The notes beneath the pieces were generated by a model that saw nothing but the letters and a program-made list of their open reading frames with translations, was not told where the DNA came from and searched no databases. From Winogradskyella sp. PG-2 (lineage in GTDB: Bacteria; Bacteroidota; Bacteroidia; Flavobacteriales; Flavobacteriaceae): a stretch of 64,000 nucleotides of DNA. Numbering within the stretch: the stretch's first letter is position 1; each line of letters opens with the position of its first letter. The stretch is taken from contig NZ_AP014583.1 of NCBI RefSeq assembly GCF_000828715.1, forward strand, positions 62,001-126,000. Direction: 5' to 3'. Positions 1 through 6,905 of the stretch are shown here, piece after piece. Position numbers and translations under genes: made by a program.

Positions 1-131
1 TACCATGTCCTAACATTTTTGCTGGAGGTCATAATTTCCACGGTCGTTACGAATATGTACCGGTAGAAAGTATGCAAAAAGCTGTAGAGGTGATTTGCAA
101 AATTGCTGAATTAACGGCGTCAAAAAATTAA
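1..131 (+). CDS. pepT: Peptidase T (tripeptide aminopeptidase), C-terminal end
   Basis: This is the last 42 codons of a gene that begins before the window; the reading frame starts at base 3 and ends with TAA at 129-131. The peptide contains [19 protein letters not shown] followed by a helix ending KIAEL. This matches the C-terminus of the M20-family zinc tripeptidase PepT, where the GG.NFHG stretch forms part of the active site. PepT removes N-terminal residues from tripeptides in the cytoplasm. Only the end is visible, so the metal ligands upstream cannot be checked. Confidence 0.8.
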   Translation, partial: PCPNIFAGGHNFHGRYEYVPVESMQKAVEVICKIAELTASKN

Positions 132-146
132 TATAAATTTCTTTTT

Positions 147-587
147 ATGGTTTTAAACTCTATAAATTTTACGCGAAATATATCATCAATAGTCATTTTT
201 TCGATTTTATTTTTAATTAGTTGCACTGATAAAAAGGAAGTGGTAAATGAAGAGGTTAATAAGAATAATAATGAATTAGCACTGCAATCATTACGTCATG
301 TAGTACTTTTTAAGTTTAAGGATGATACTTCTAAAGAAGTTATTTCAGAAATAGAAACTTCATTTGCATCTCTACCAAATAAAATTAAAGAGATTAAGGA
401 TTTTGAATGGGGTTTAAACAATAGTCCTGAAGGATTAGATAAAGGATTTACTCATTGCTTTTTTGTAACTTTTGAAAATGAAGAAGCTAGATCAGTATAT
501 CTACCACACCCAGATCATAAAGCTTTTGTAGAATTACTAGGCTCACATTTAGATGATGTCCTAGTTATAGATTATTGGGCAAAATAG
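147..587 (+). CDS. Dabb (stress-responsive alpha/beta barrel) domain lipoprotein
   Basis: The 146-residue protein opens with a hydrophobic segment and a lipobox-like ISC with Cys at about residue 26, so it is probably a lipoprotein. From about residue 49 (LRHVVLFKFKDD) to the end it reads as one Dabb domain, with the family's HVVLFKF strand, a central TFENEEAR segment and the HPDHKAF motif near the C-terminus. Dabb proteins form dimeric ferredoxin-like barrels, but their substrates are mostly unknown. The gene starts 15 bases after pepT, so it could be co-transcribed. The exported form is less usual than the cytoplasmic one. Confidence 0.75.
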   Translation: MVLNSINFTRNISSIVIFSILFLISCTDKKEVVNEEVNKNNNELALQSLRHVVLFKFKDDTSKEVISEIETSFASLPNKIKEIKDFEWGLNNSPEGLDKGFTHCFFVTFENEEARSVYLPHPDHKAFVELLGSHLDDVLVIDYWAK

Positions 588-643
588 GTTCTAGTTTAAT
601 TATGAAAATTGATTTTATAAAGATTTTCAATTAATTTAGTAAA

Positions 644-1240
644 ATGCAAAAAATATATTCCGTAGAAGAATACTTAGAACTCAACTCACATTACGCAGAT
701 GAACTTACAGTTTTGCGAAATATTATTATGAGTACAGAGCTTGAAGAAACAGTAAAATGGAGTATACCAACCTATTGCTTAAATGGTAAAAACATATTGG
801 GTTTAGGAGCTTTTAAAAATCATTTCTGTCTTTGGTTTCATCAAGGTGTGTTTTTAAAAGACGCTCATAACTTACTTGTTAATGCTCAAGAGAACAAGAC
901 CAAAGCCATGCGCCAAATGCGCTTTAAAACTAAAGCAGATATTAAAGAAGCTGCTAAACTATGTAAAAGAAGCTATAGAGAATCAACGTGCTGGTAAAGA
1001 AATTAAACCAAAACGTGCAACTAAAGAAGAGTTATTATTCCAGAAGAACTTAATCGTATTCTAAACTCAAATAAAGAGCTAAATACTTCTTTTAAAGCAT
1101 TAATACCTGGCAAGCGACATGAGTATTGTGAGTACATATCTGAAGCTAAAAGAGAAGCTACAAAGCTTAAACGCTTAGAAAAAATAACTCCAATGATTAT
1201 AAAAGGAGTAGGCTTATACGATAAGTATAAAAATTGTTAG
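644..1240 (+). pseudogene. DUF1801/YdeI-type protein, disrupted by two compensating frameshifts
   Basis: The first frame (from ATG 644) encodes a DUF1801 domain (YSVEEYLEL, ETVKWSIPTYCLNG, CLWFHQG) and then runs into a stop at 995-997. Around 958-962 the family-like sequence moves to another frame (YVKEAIENQRAGKEIKPKRA). Near 1030 it returns to the original frame (IIPEELNRILNSN, then LIPGKRHEYCEYISEAKREA), which stays open to TAG 1238-1240. The C-terminal part is the YdeI-type tail. Together they would make one protein of about 198 residues. The two lesions lie only about 70 bases apart and restore frame, which fits either a recent pseudogene or two sequencing errors. Confidence 0.75.
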
Positions 1241-1283
1241 CCCATCCCTAACCCTTCTGAGGAATGGAAATCGTTGTCAAAAT

Positions 1284-1326
1284 AAAAAGGCTGTTCAAAT
1301 GAATGAACAGCCTTTTAATATTTTTA
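1284..1326. terminator. Bidirectional rho-independent terminator
   Basis: A 13-base perfect inverted repeat (1285-1297 with 1304-1316, AAAAGGCTGTTCA and its complement) encloses a 6-base loop. A-rich sequence lies on one side and T-rich on the other. It lies between the convergent DUF1801 pseudogene and yajC and can serve both. Confidence 0.85.
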
Positions 1327-1335
1327 GACAATCAA

Positions 1336-1626
1336 CTACTTTACAACAGCTGGTGCATTTAATTTTTTACTCATTTCCATAGAAATTGCAGAACGGTCAA
1401 ATTTAATTTTGCCAGCTAAGGTTTCAATAACACAACTGTTATCCTTATCGTTTAGCTCTACTATTTTTCCATGCATTCCACTTTTAGTAATCACACGATT
1501 ACCTCTTTTTAACTCACTTGCAAACTTCTTTTCCTGTTTAGCACGTTTCATTTGTGGTGCAATCATAAAGAAATACATCACAGCAAATATGGCTATAAAT
1601 GGTAAAAATGATCCTAATCCTTCCAT
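1336..1626 (-). CDS. yajC: Preprotein translocase subunit YajC
   Basis: This 96-residue protein has one N-terminal membrane segment (about residues 6-24, FLPFIAIFAVMYFFMIAPQ). The YajC signature follows: PQMKRAKQEKK, then RGNRVITKSGMHGKIVELND. YajC associates with SecDF at the inner membrane and assists Sec-dependent export. It is the last gene of a minus-strand run and starts 5 bases after the DUF1573 stop, which supports co-transcription with it. A strong terminator follows. Length and motifs are those of an intact family member. Confidence 0.93.
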   Translation of the reverse strand: MEGLGSFLPFIAIFAVMYFFMIAPQMKRAKQEKKFASELKRGNRVITKSGMHGKIVELNDKDNSCVIETLAGKIKFDRSAISMEMSKKLNAPAVVK

Positions 1627-1631
1627 AAAAA

Positions 1632-2189
1632 TTAATCGTGGTTATGTCCTTCGTGACCTGGCTGTGTTGAAGATTTCTTCACTGCTCCATTGTTTGTAGC
1701 TAAAGGATTTATTGTTGCAGTACCAGCTTTCTTTACTGGTGCATTTGGATCTTGTTGTACCATTGCTCCAATCTTTACTACTTCTGTTCCTTTTTCTGTA
1801 TTAGCAGTAATAGTTAATGACTTAGAAACTTTACCATTTCCTTTTCCATTAAACTTTACAGTAAACTCACCTGTTTCACCTGGTGCAACTTCTTTTGTAT
1901 AGTTAGATGGTACCGTACAACCACATGTACTTTTAATATTACTCACTACCAACATAGAGTTACCTGTGTTTGTATATTTAAATACAGTTTCTACTGGAGT
2001 TCCGTTCATAATTGTTCCGAAATCGTGCTCTTTTTTGTCTAAAGCAAGAACTGGGAAATTACCTGCATTCGCATCTCTTTCTGCAGCAACAGCTACATTC
2101 TCAGATTTAATTTTGCTAGCTGCATCTTCTTTACAAGATGTAAACGCAACCATACATAATGCGCTAAGTCCTAAGATTACTTTTTTCAT
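1632..2189 (-). CDS. DUF1573 domain lipoprotein
   Basis: The 185-residue protein has a lipoprotein signal (AFTSC, Cys19). A DUF1573 domain follows at about residues 50-145, with the family motif KKEHDFGTI and the conserved STCGCTVP segment preceding a Lys/Pro-rich beta strand. DUF1573 is an Ig/ASH-like fold common in Bacteroidota; its function is unknown. The tail is rich in Asn, Gly and His (GHEGHNHD) and might bind metal, which is inference only. The gene sits between nusB and yajC and is tightly linked to yajC. Confidence 0.88.
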   Translation of the reverse strand: MKKVILGLSALCMVAFTSCKEDAASKIKSENVAVAAERDANAGNFPVLALDKKEHDFGTIMNGTPVETVFKYTNTGNSMLVVSNIKSTCGCTVPSNYTKEVAPGETGEFTVKFNGKGNGKVSKSLTITANTEKGTEVVKIGAMVQQDPNAPVKKAGTATINPLATNNGAVKKSSTQPGHEGHNHD

Positions 2190-2235
2190 TATTATATTTT
2201 TTTTAATTAATTTATTACTAAATTCTTTCAGCCCC

Positions 2236-2243
2236 CAAAGGTA
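2236..2243 (-). promoter_or_regulatory. Putative -7 box for the DUF1573-yajC transcript
   Basis: On the minus strand this reads TACCTTTG, matching the Bacteroidota -7 consensus TAnnTTTG, 46 bases before the DUF1573 start codon. I see no clear TTG about 20 bases further upstream, so the call rests on one box. Confidence 0.4.
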
Positions 2244-2328
2244 CTAATAATTTCATCGAATTAAAATTTTTGGCCTAGTGTTAACAGAATTACATAGGAA
2301 TTTACTTTCAAAATAATAGAAAAAGTGT

Positions 2329-3273
2329 CTACATTAAACCTCTTCCTGTCTTTGGGTGTAGATTATTAGCTTGGTATTCTTTTACAATTTTATCCAAAAT
2401 ACCATTTATAAATAAGCTGCTTTTTGGTGTAGAGTACTCTTTAGCAATTTCTAAATATTCATTAATAGTAACCTTTTGTGGAATTGATGAAAATTTCTGA
2501 AACTCACAAAGTGCCATCTTTAATAGTAAACCATCTAAGCTTGCTAAACGCTCAGAATCCCAATTTGTAGTTTTAGCAGAAATCTCTTCAGAAAACTTAG
2601 AACTATTTAGTAATGTCTTTTTAAATAAATCTTTTGCAAACGCCTTATCATCCTCATCTTTATATAAGTCTGGAAGTAATAAGGTTTCTGGTGATGTTAA
2701 CTTCAACTTCCTTAGAACTTTCAACATCGTTGTATTAACCACAGGCAAATCATCTACCCAAGTTAATTTTTTATCTTCAAAATAATCGTAAAGTTTATCG
2801 TTTGGTGCTATAATATCAGAATATATTGCTAATACAAACTGCTTATCCTTCTTAAAAGAAAGGTCTGTTTCATTTATATAATCAGTATATAAATCGCTTT
2901 TTAAAATCGCTTTAAAGAGAATATCGATATATTCAAAATCTAAATCCCAAAAGTTCAACTTACGATTAGTAATTTGTTCTTGTAGCATTTGGTTACCACT
3001 AATAAGATTTAAAAGTTGATTGTCTTCAAACTTAGTATTTGGATTCTTATCAGAATCAGTTCCAAGTATTTTTTTTTGAAGCTTTTGGTTGTGGTTTTTA
3101 CTCTTTTTATGTAACGCCGTGAGTAAAGCTAAAATCGCTAAATACAAATCGTACATACTATCTAAACTGTGCATTAAAAACTTTTCGTCTTTAGCAAGAT
3201 CATCGCTCTCTGTCCCTTTAAAAGCATACATGGATTGCATTACTTTTATTCTGATGTGTCTTCGGTTTAGCAT
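2329..3273 (-). CDS. nusB: Transcription antitermination factor NusB (long Bacteroidota form)
   Basis: The protein is 314 residues against about 140 for the Escherichia coli factor. It starts with the NusB-like MLNRRHIRIKVMQSMYAF and ends with the typical helices (LASLDGLLLKMALCEF, VTINEYLEIAKEYSTPKS, FINGILDKI). About 150 residues of extra, charged helical sequence lie between the first helix and the C-terminal core. NusB with NusE (S10) binds boxA RNA and supports rRNA antitermination. The extended form is usual in this phylum as far as I know. The gene lies downstream of leucine dehydrogenase on the same strand but is separated by a terminator. Confidence 0.9.
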   Translation of the reverse strand: MLNRRHIRIKVMQSMYAFKGTESDDLAKDEKFLMHSLDSMYDLYLAILALLTALHKKSKNHNQKLQKKILGTDSDKNPNTKFEDNQLLNLISGNQMLQEQITNRKLNFWDLDFEYIDILFKAILKSDLYTDYINETDLSFKKDKQFVLAIYSDIIAPNDKLYDYFEDKKLTWVDDLPVVNTTMLKVLRKLKLTSPETLLLPDLYKDEDDKAFAKDLFKKTLLNSSKFSEEISAKTTNWDSERLASLDGLLLKMALCEFQKFSSIPQKVTINEYLEIAKEYSTPKSSLFINGILDKIVKEYQANNLHPKTGRGLM

Positions 3274-3302
3274 GTATAAGAACTACTTTAATTTGGTTAT
3301 AA

Positions 3303-3329
3303 AAAAGGTGAGTTAAAAACTCACCTTGC
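3303..3329 (-). terminator. Rho-independent terminator of the ldh gene
   Basis: A 10-base perfect inverted repeat (3305-3314 with 3318-3327, AAGGTGAGTT and its complement) encloses a 3-base loop. On the minus strand it is followed by a T run. It lies just past the ldh stop and before nusB. Confidence 0.85.
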
Positions 3330-3336
3330 AAAAGTA
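3329..3336 (-). promoter_or_regulatory. Putative -7 box for nusB
   Basis: The minus strand reads TACTTTTG, a match to TAnnTTTG, 56 bases before the nusB start. The predicted start of transcription would fall inside the ldh terminator hairpin. No good -33 element is visible. Confidence 0.4.
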
Positions 3337-3372
3337 CTATTATTTAATATTGAAATAAAAATTAAAAGACGT

Positions 3373-4476
3373 CTATTTCAAATTTTCTTGTTTTCTAATT
3401 GCTATACGCTCTTTAGCAATATTTAATGCGGCTACATGTGTCGTTAAATTATTTGCTTTAGCATTATCCAGAATTTCAAGTGTTGTATTATAAATATTCT
3501 CTGTTTTACGCATTATTTCTTGTCTGTGATAATCTTCCAATTCTGCATAAACATTAATTATTCCACCTGCATTTATTAAAAAATCTGGTGCATAAACGAT
3601 ACCTCGCTCTTGCAAAATTCTACCATGTTTATTTTCATCTGCCAATTGATTATTAGCTGCACCAGCTACAACTTTAGCTTGTAATTTGTATATGCTATCG
3701 TCATTTATAGTAGCACCTAATGCACATGGTGCATAAATATCCATTGCTTCACTATAAATATCATTACCATTATAAATAGTTACACCATATTTAGAGCGCA
3801 CTTCTTCTAATCGCTCCTGACTAATATCTGAAATAGTTACTTTGGCACCTTCATTTACTAAATGTTCAACTAAAGCTTCACCAACATTACCAATACCTTG
3901 AACGAATACATTTTTATCCTCTAATATATCTGAGTCAAATTGATATTTGGCTGCAGCTTTCATACCCATAAAAACACCATAAGCTGTGATTGGTGACGGG
4001 TTACCTGCACCACCTTTACTTTCTGAAATTCCAGTCACATAAGGAGTCACATCTCTAACTATGTCCATGTCTCCAGTTGTCATTCCTACATCTTCGGCAG
4101 TAATATAACGTCCACCTAACGAATGAACAAACTCACCAAAACGTCTCATTAACTCTGGTGTTTTCTGAGTTTTAGCATCGCCAATAATTACGGCTTTACC
4201 TCCACCAAGATTTAATCCAGTAATAGCAGATTTAAAAGTCATACCTCGAGATAAACGCAATACATCATTTAAGGCTTCCCACTCATTATTATATTGCCAC
4301 ATTCGAGTACCACCAAGTGCTGGACCCAAAACTGTATTATGAATTCCAATTATAGCTTTTAAACCAGTATCTTTGTCATTACAAAAAACGATTTGCTCAT
4401 GATCGTCAAAAGAATATTGACCAAAAACAGGATCTATTTTTTTTAAGTCCTTAGACGTTAGGATATCTGAAGTCAT
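3373..4476 (-). CDS. ldh: Leucine/valine/phenylalanine dehydrogenase
   Basis: The 367-residue protein belongs to the Glu/Leu/Phe/Val dehydrogenase family. The N-terminal half carries the substrate-site motifs ALGGTRMW and LGGGKAVI (Lys of the GGGK loop), then TAEDVG. The C-terminal half has the NAD-binding Rossmann motif VQGIGNVGEALVEHL, followed by APCALGATIND and AGAANNQL. The enzyme oxidatively deaminates branched-chain amino acids to 2-oxo acids. That would feed the propionyl/methylmalonyl-CoA route whose mutase lies at 47-51 kb; the link is inferred. The exact amino-acid preference cannot be read from sequence. Confidence 0.9.
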   Translation of the reverse strand: MTSDILTSKDLKKIDPVFGQYSFDDHEQIVFCNDKDTGLKAIIGIHNTVLGPALGGTRMWQYNNEWEALNDVLRLSRGMTFKSAITGLNLGGGKAVIIGDAKTQKTPELMRRFGEFVHSLGGRYITAEDVGMTTGDMDIVRDVTPYVTGISESKGGAGNPSPITAYGVFMGMKAAAKYQFDSDILEDKNVFVQGIGNVGEALVEHLVNEGAKVTISDISQERLEEVRSKYGVTIYNGNDIYSEAMDIYAPCALGATINDDSIYKLQAKVVAGAANNQLADENKHGRILQERGIVYAPDFLINAGGIINVYAELEDYHRQEIMRKTENIYNTTLEILDNAKANNLTTHVAALNIAKERIAIRKQENLK

Positions 4477-4522
4477 TTTAATTAAGATTTAGGTTGTTTG
4501 AAGAATCTCTAAAAACAGCGAG

Positions 4523-4554
4523 CAAAAATAAATTATTAATAGAGGATTAGCAAA
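4523..4554 (-). promoter_or_regulatory. Putative ldh promoter
   Basis: On the minus strand TTTG (4554-4551), a 20-base spacer and TATTTTTG (4530-4523) match the Bacteroidota -33/-7 consensus in both boxes and in spacing. The -7 box is 46 bases from the ldh ATG. Confidence 0.6.
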
Positions 4555-4607
4555 ATATTAACTATAAAATACGATTATCGTAATACTTTTGACCTACCAA
4601 ATACACT

Positions 4608-6362
4608 ATGAAGGCATTAAAGCATCTCAATAAATACTTTTTTAAATATAGATACCGCTTAATTATTGGTGTAATTATTACCGTTGTTGCGAAAATATTT
4701 ATGCTTTTTACTCCAAGGTTTGTAGGAGATTCTATTAATGTTATCTCAGATAGGTTGAATGGCGAGATTTCTTATGAGGTATTTGAAACTGAATTAGTAA
4801 CCAACGTACTATACATTGTGGGCGCAGCAGTAATTGCTGGTATATTCACCTTTTTAATGCGACAAACTATAATTAATGTTTCACGCTATATAGAATACGA
4901 TCTTAAAAATGAAATTTATCAACACTATCAAATTCTATCTTTAAATTTTTATAAATCCAATCGAACTGGTGATTTAATGAATCGTATTAGTGAAGATGTT
5001 GGTAAAGTGCGCATGTATGTTGGACCAGCTTTAATGTATACTATAAATACCATAACTCTATTTACAGTAGCCATTATTTACATGGTAGGTACAGCACCAA
5101 AACTTACTTTATACACGTTATTACCACTACCAATTCTCTCTGTTGCTATTTATAAATTAAGCCGTTTAATAAACAAACGTAGTACCATTGTTCAACAATC
5201 TTTGTCAACGCTATCTACATACTCACAAGAAACATTCAGTGGTATTTCTGTCGTAAAATCGTATGGAATTGAGCCAAGAACCAACTCTGAGTTTGAAGGA
5301 CTTTCCAATGAGAACAGACAAAAACAAATTAACTTAACAAAAGTACAAGCTTTATTCTTTCCTCTAATGATTTTACTTATAGGTGTTAGTAATCTTATTG
5401 TAATATATATAGGAGGAATGCAATATATGAATGGTGAAATTGAAAAAATAGGAACCATTGCAGAGTTTATTATCTACGTAAATATGCTTACATGGCCTGT
5501 GGCTACAGTAGGATGGGTAACATCATTAGTACAACAAGCCGAAGCATCACAAGAACGTATCAATGAGTTTTTAAAGACTGAGCCAGATATTCAAAACAAT
5601 GCTAGTGCATTAACACCTATTAAAGGTGATATTGAGTTTAAAAATGTATCTTTTGTATATCCAGACACCAATATAGAGGCCTTAAAAAATATTAGCTTCA
5701 CTATTAAATCTGGAGAAACTTTAGCTATACTTGGAAAAACAGGTTCTGGAAAATCTACTATTTTAGATTTAATCGGTCGTCTTTATGATATAGACAATGG
5801 TAGTATCCTTGTAGATAACACAACAATTTCTGATCTGAATTTATACAGTTTAAGAGAAAGTATTGGCTATGTACCACAAGATGCATTCTTATTTTCTGAT
5901 ACTATAAAAAACAATATTAAATTTGGTAAAGAAGATGCCACAGACGAAGACGTTATTGAAGCTGCAAAAAATGCCAGAGTACATAAAAATATTATCGGAT
6001 TTAATAAGGGTTATGATACAATTTTAGGCGAACGTGGTATAACACTTTCCGGTGGACAAAAACAACGTGTATCCATCGCTAGAGCAATTATTAAAAAGCC
6101 AGATATTTTGTTATTTGATGATTGTTTATCTGCTGTTGATACCGAAACGGAAGAAAAAATCCTTAAGAATTTAGTGAAACTCACCAAAGATAAAACAACC
6201 ATAATAGTAAGTCACCGTGTGTCATCTGCAAAAAATGCTGATCATATTATAGTCTTAGAAGATGGTAAAATAATACAGAACGGAAGTCATAAAAGTCTTA
6301 GCAAAAGTGATGGTTACTATAAGGAATTATATACTAAACAACTCTCTGAAAAAGAATTGTAA
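4608..6362 (+). CDS. ABC exporter, fused membrane and ATPase domains (MsbA/MdlB-like)
   Basis: The 584-residue half-transporter has a six-helix membrane domain (about residues 1-310) and a nucleotide-binding domain. Walker A GKTGSGKST is at about 375, the Q-loop is YVPQDAFLFSD, the signature is LSGGQKQR and the switch His is in VSHRVSS. The residue after Walker B is Asp (LLFDDCLSAVD) where the catalytic Glu normally sits. That substitution is typical of the degenerate half of heterodimeric exporters such as MdlA, yet no partner half is adjacent. It is probably a lipid or drug exporter; the substrate is unknown. It is transcribed alone, divergently from ldh. Confidence 0.85.
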   Translation: MKALKHLNKYFFKYRYRLIIGVIITVVAKIFMLFTPRFVGDSINVISDRLNGEISYEVFETELVTNVLYIVGAAVIAGIFTFLMRQTIINVSRYIEYDLKNEIYQHYQILSLNFYKSNRTGDLMNRISEDVGKVRMYVGPALMYTINTITLFTVAIIYMVGTAPKLTLYTLLPLPILSVAIYKLSRLINKRSTIVQQSLSTLSTYSQETFSGISVVKSYGIEPRTNSEFEGLSNENRQKQINLTKVQALFFPLMILLIGVSNLIVIYIGGMQYMNGEIEKIGTIAEFIIYVNMLTWPVATVGWVTSLVQQAEASQERINEFLKTEPDIQNNASALTPIKGDIEFKNVSFVYPDTNIEALKNISFTIKSGETLAILGKTGSGKSTILDLIGRLYDIDNGSILVDNTTISDLNLYSLRESIGYVPQDAFLFSDTIKNNIKFGKEDATDEDVIEAAKNARVHKNIIGFNKGYDTILGERGITLSGGQKQRVSIARAIIKKPDILLFDDCLSAVDTETEEKILKNLVKLTKDKTTIIVSHRVSSAKNADHIIVLEDGKIIQNGSHKSLSKSDGYYKELYTKQLSEKEL

Positions 6363-6428
6363 TAATTAGTTGGTTACTATTCTTTTTTTTTGGATTTTTG
6401 AATTGCAATTATAAAAAAAGATTGAGTT

Positions 6429-6821
6429 ATGAGTGATTATGGAATGATGGACAAAGAAGAAATTTATTCTAAAGTACTGCGTGCAGGAAGAAGAACCTAT
6501 TTCTTTGATGTTAGAGCTACTAAAGCCGGTGATTATTATCTTACGATTACAGAAAGTAAAAAATTTACCAACGATGATGGTTCTTTTCACTACAAGAAAC
6601 ATAAGATATACCTTTACAAAGAAGACTTTACTGAGTTTAGAGAGATTTTAGCTGAAATGACTGATTACATCATCAACGAAAAAGGAGAAGAAGTAATTAG
6701 TGATCGTCATCAGAAAGATTATAAACGTGAAGATAATTTTGTAGCCCAAGAAGCAAAAACTCCAGAAGACACTAATTTTGGTATAGATAGTTTTACAGAT
6801 ATCAGTTTTGATGATATATAA
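6429..6821 (+). CDS. PUR family DNA/RNA-binding protein (DUF3276)
   Basis: This 130-residue protein has the PUR-alpha-like core YSKVLRAGRRTYFFDVRATK followed by DYYLTITESKK and a KHKIYLYKEDF strand. It matches the bacterial single-repeat PUR proteins, which bind single-stranded nucleic acid; the Borrelia member BpuR is the characterised example. The C-terminal 45 residues are acidic and probably disordered. It stands alone between the ABC exporter and the peptidase, with its own terminator. Family assignment is firm; its targets in Bacteroidota are unknown to me. Confidence 0.88.
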   Translation: MSDYGMMDKEEIYSKVLRAGRRTYFFDVRATKAGDYYLTITESKKFTNDDGSFHYKKHKIYLYKEDFTEFREILAEMTDYIINEKGEEVISDRHQKDYKREDNFVAQEAKTPEDTNFGIDSFTDISFDDI

Positions 6822-6844
6822 ATAATCATCTCACAAATTATATA

Positions 6845-6877
6845 AAAAAAACCGTTACGAATCGTAATGGTTTTTTA
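6845..6877 (+). terminator. Terminator after the PUR protein gene
   Basis: A-rich sequence, then CCGTTAC/GTAATGG (one G-U pair) around a 5-base loop, then TTTTTT. The hairpin ends about 30 bases before the peptidase start at 6906. An upstream ATG at 6867 lies inside it and is therefore an unlikely start. Confidence 0.8.
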
Positions 6878-6905
6878 TTTTTATAAACTAACCAACCTTT
6901 TTTCT

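Noticed and set aside
6867..6905. Upstream ATG for the M14 peptidase giving 13 extra residues
   Set aside because: It lies inside the terminator of the preceding gene, and the start at 6906 gives a perfect signal peptide.
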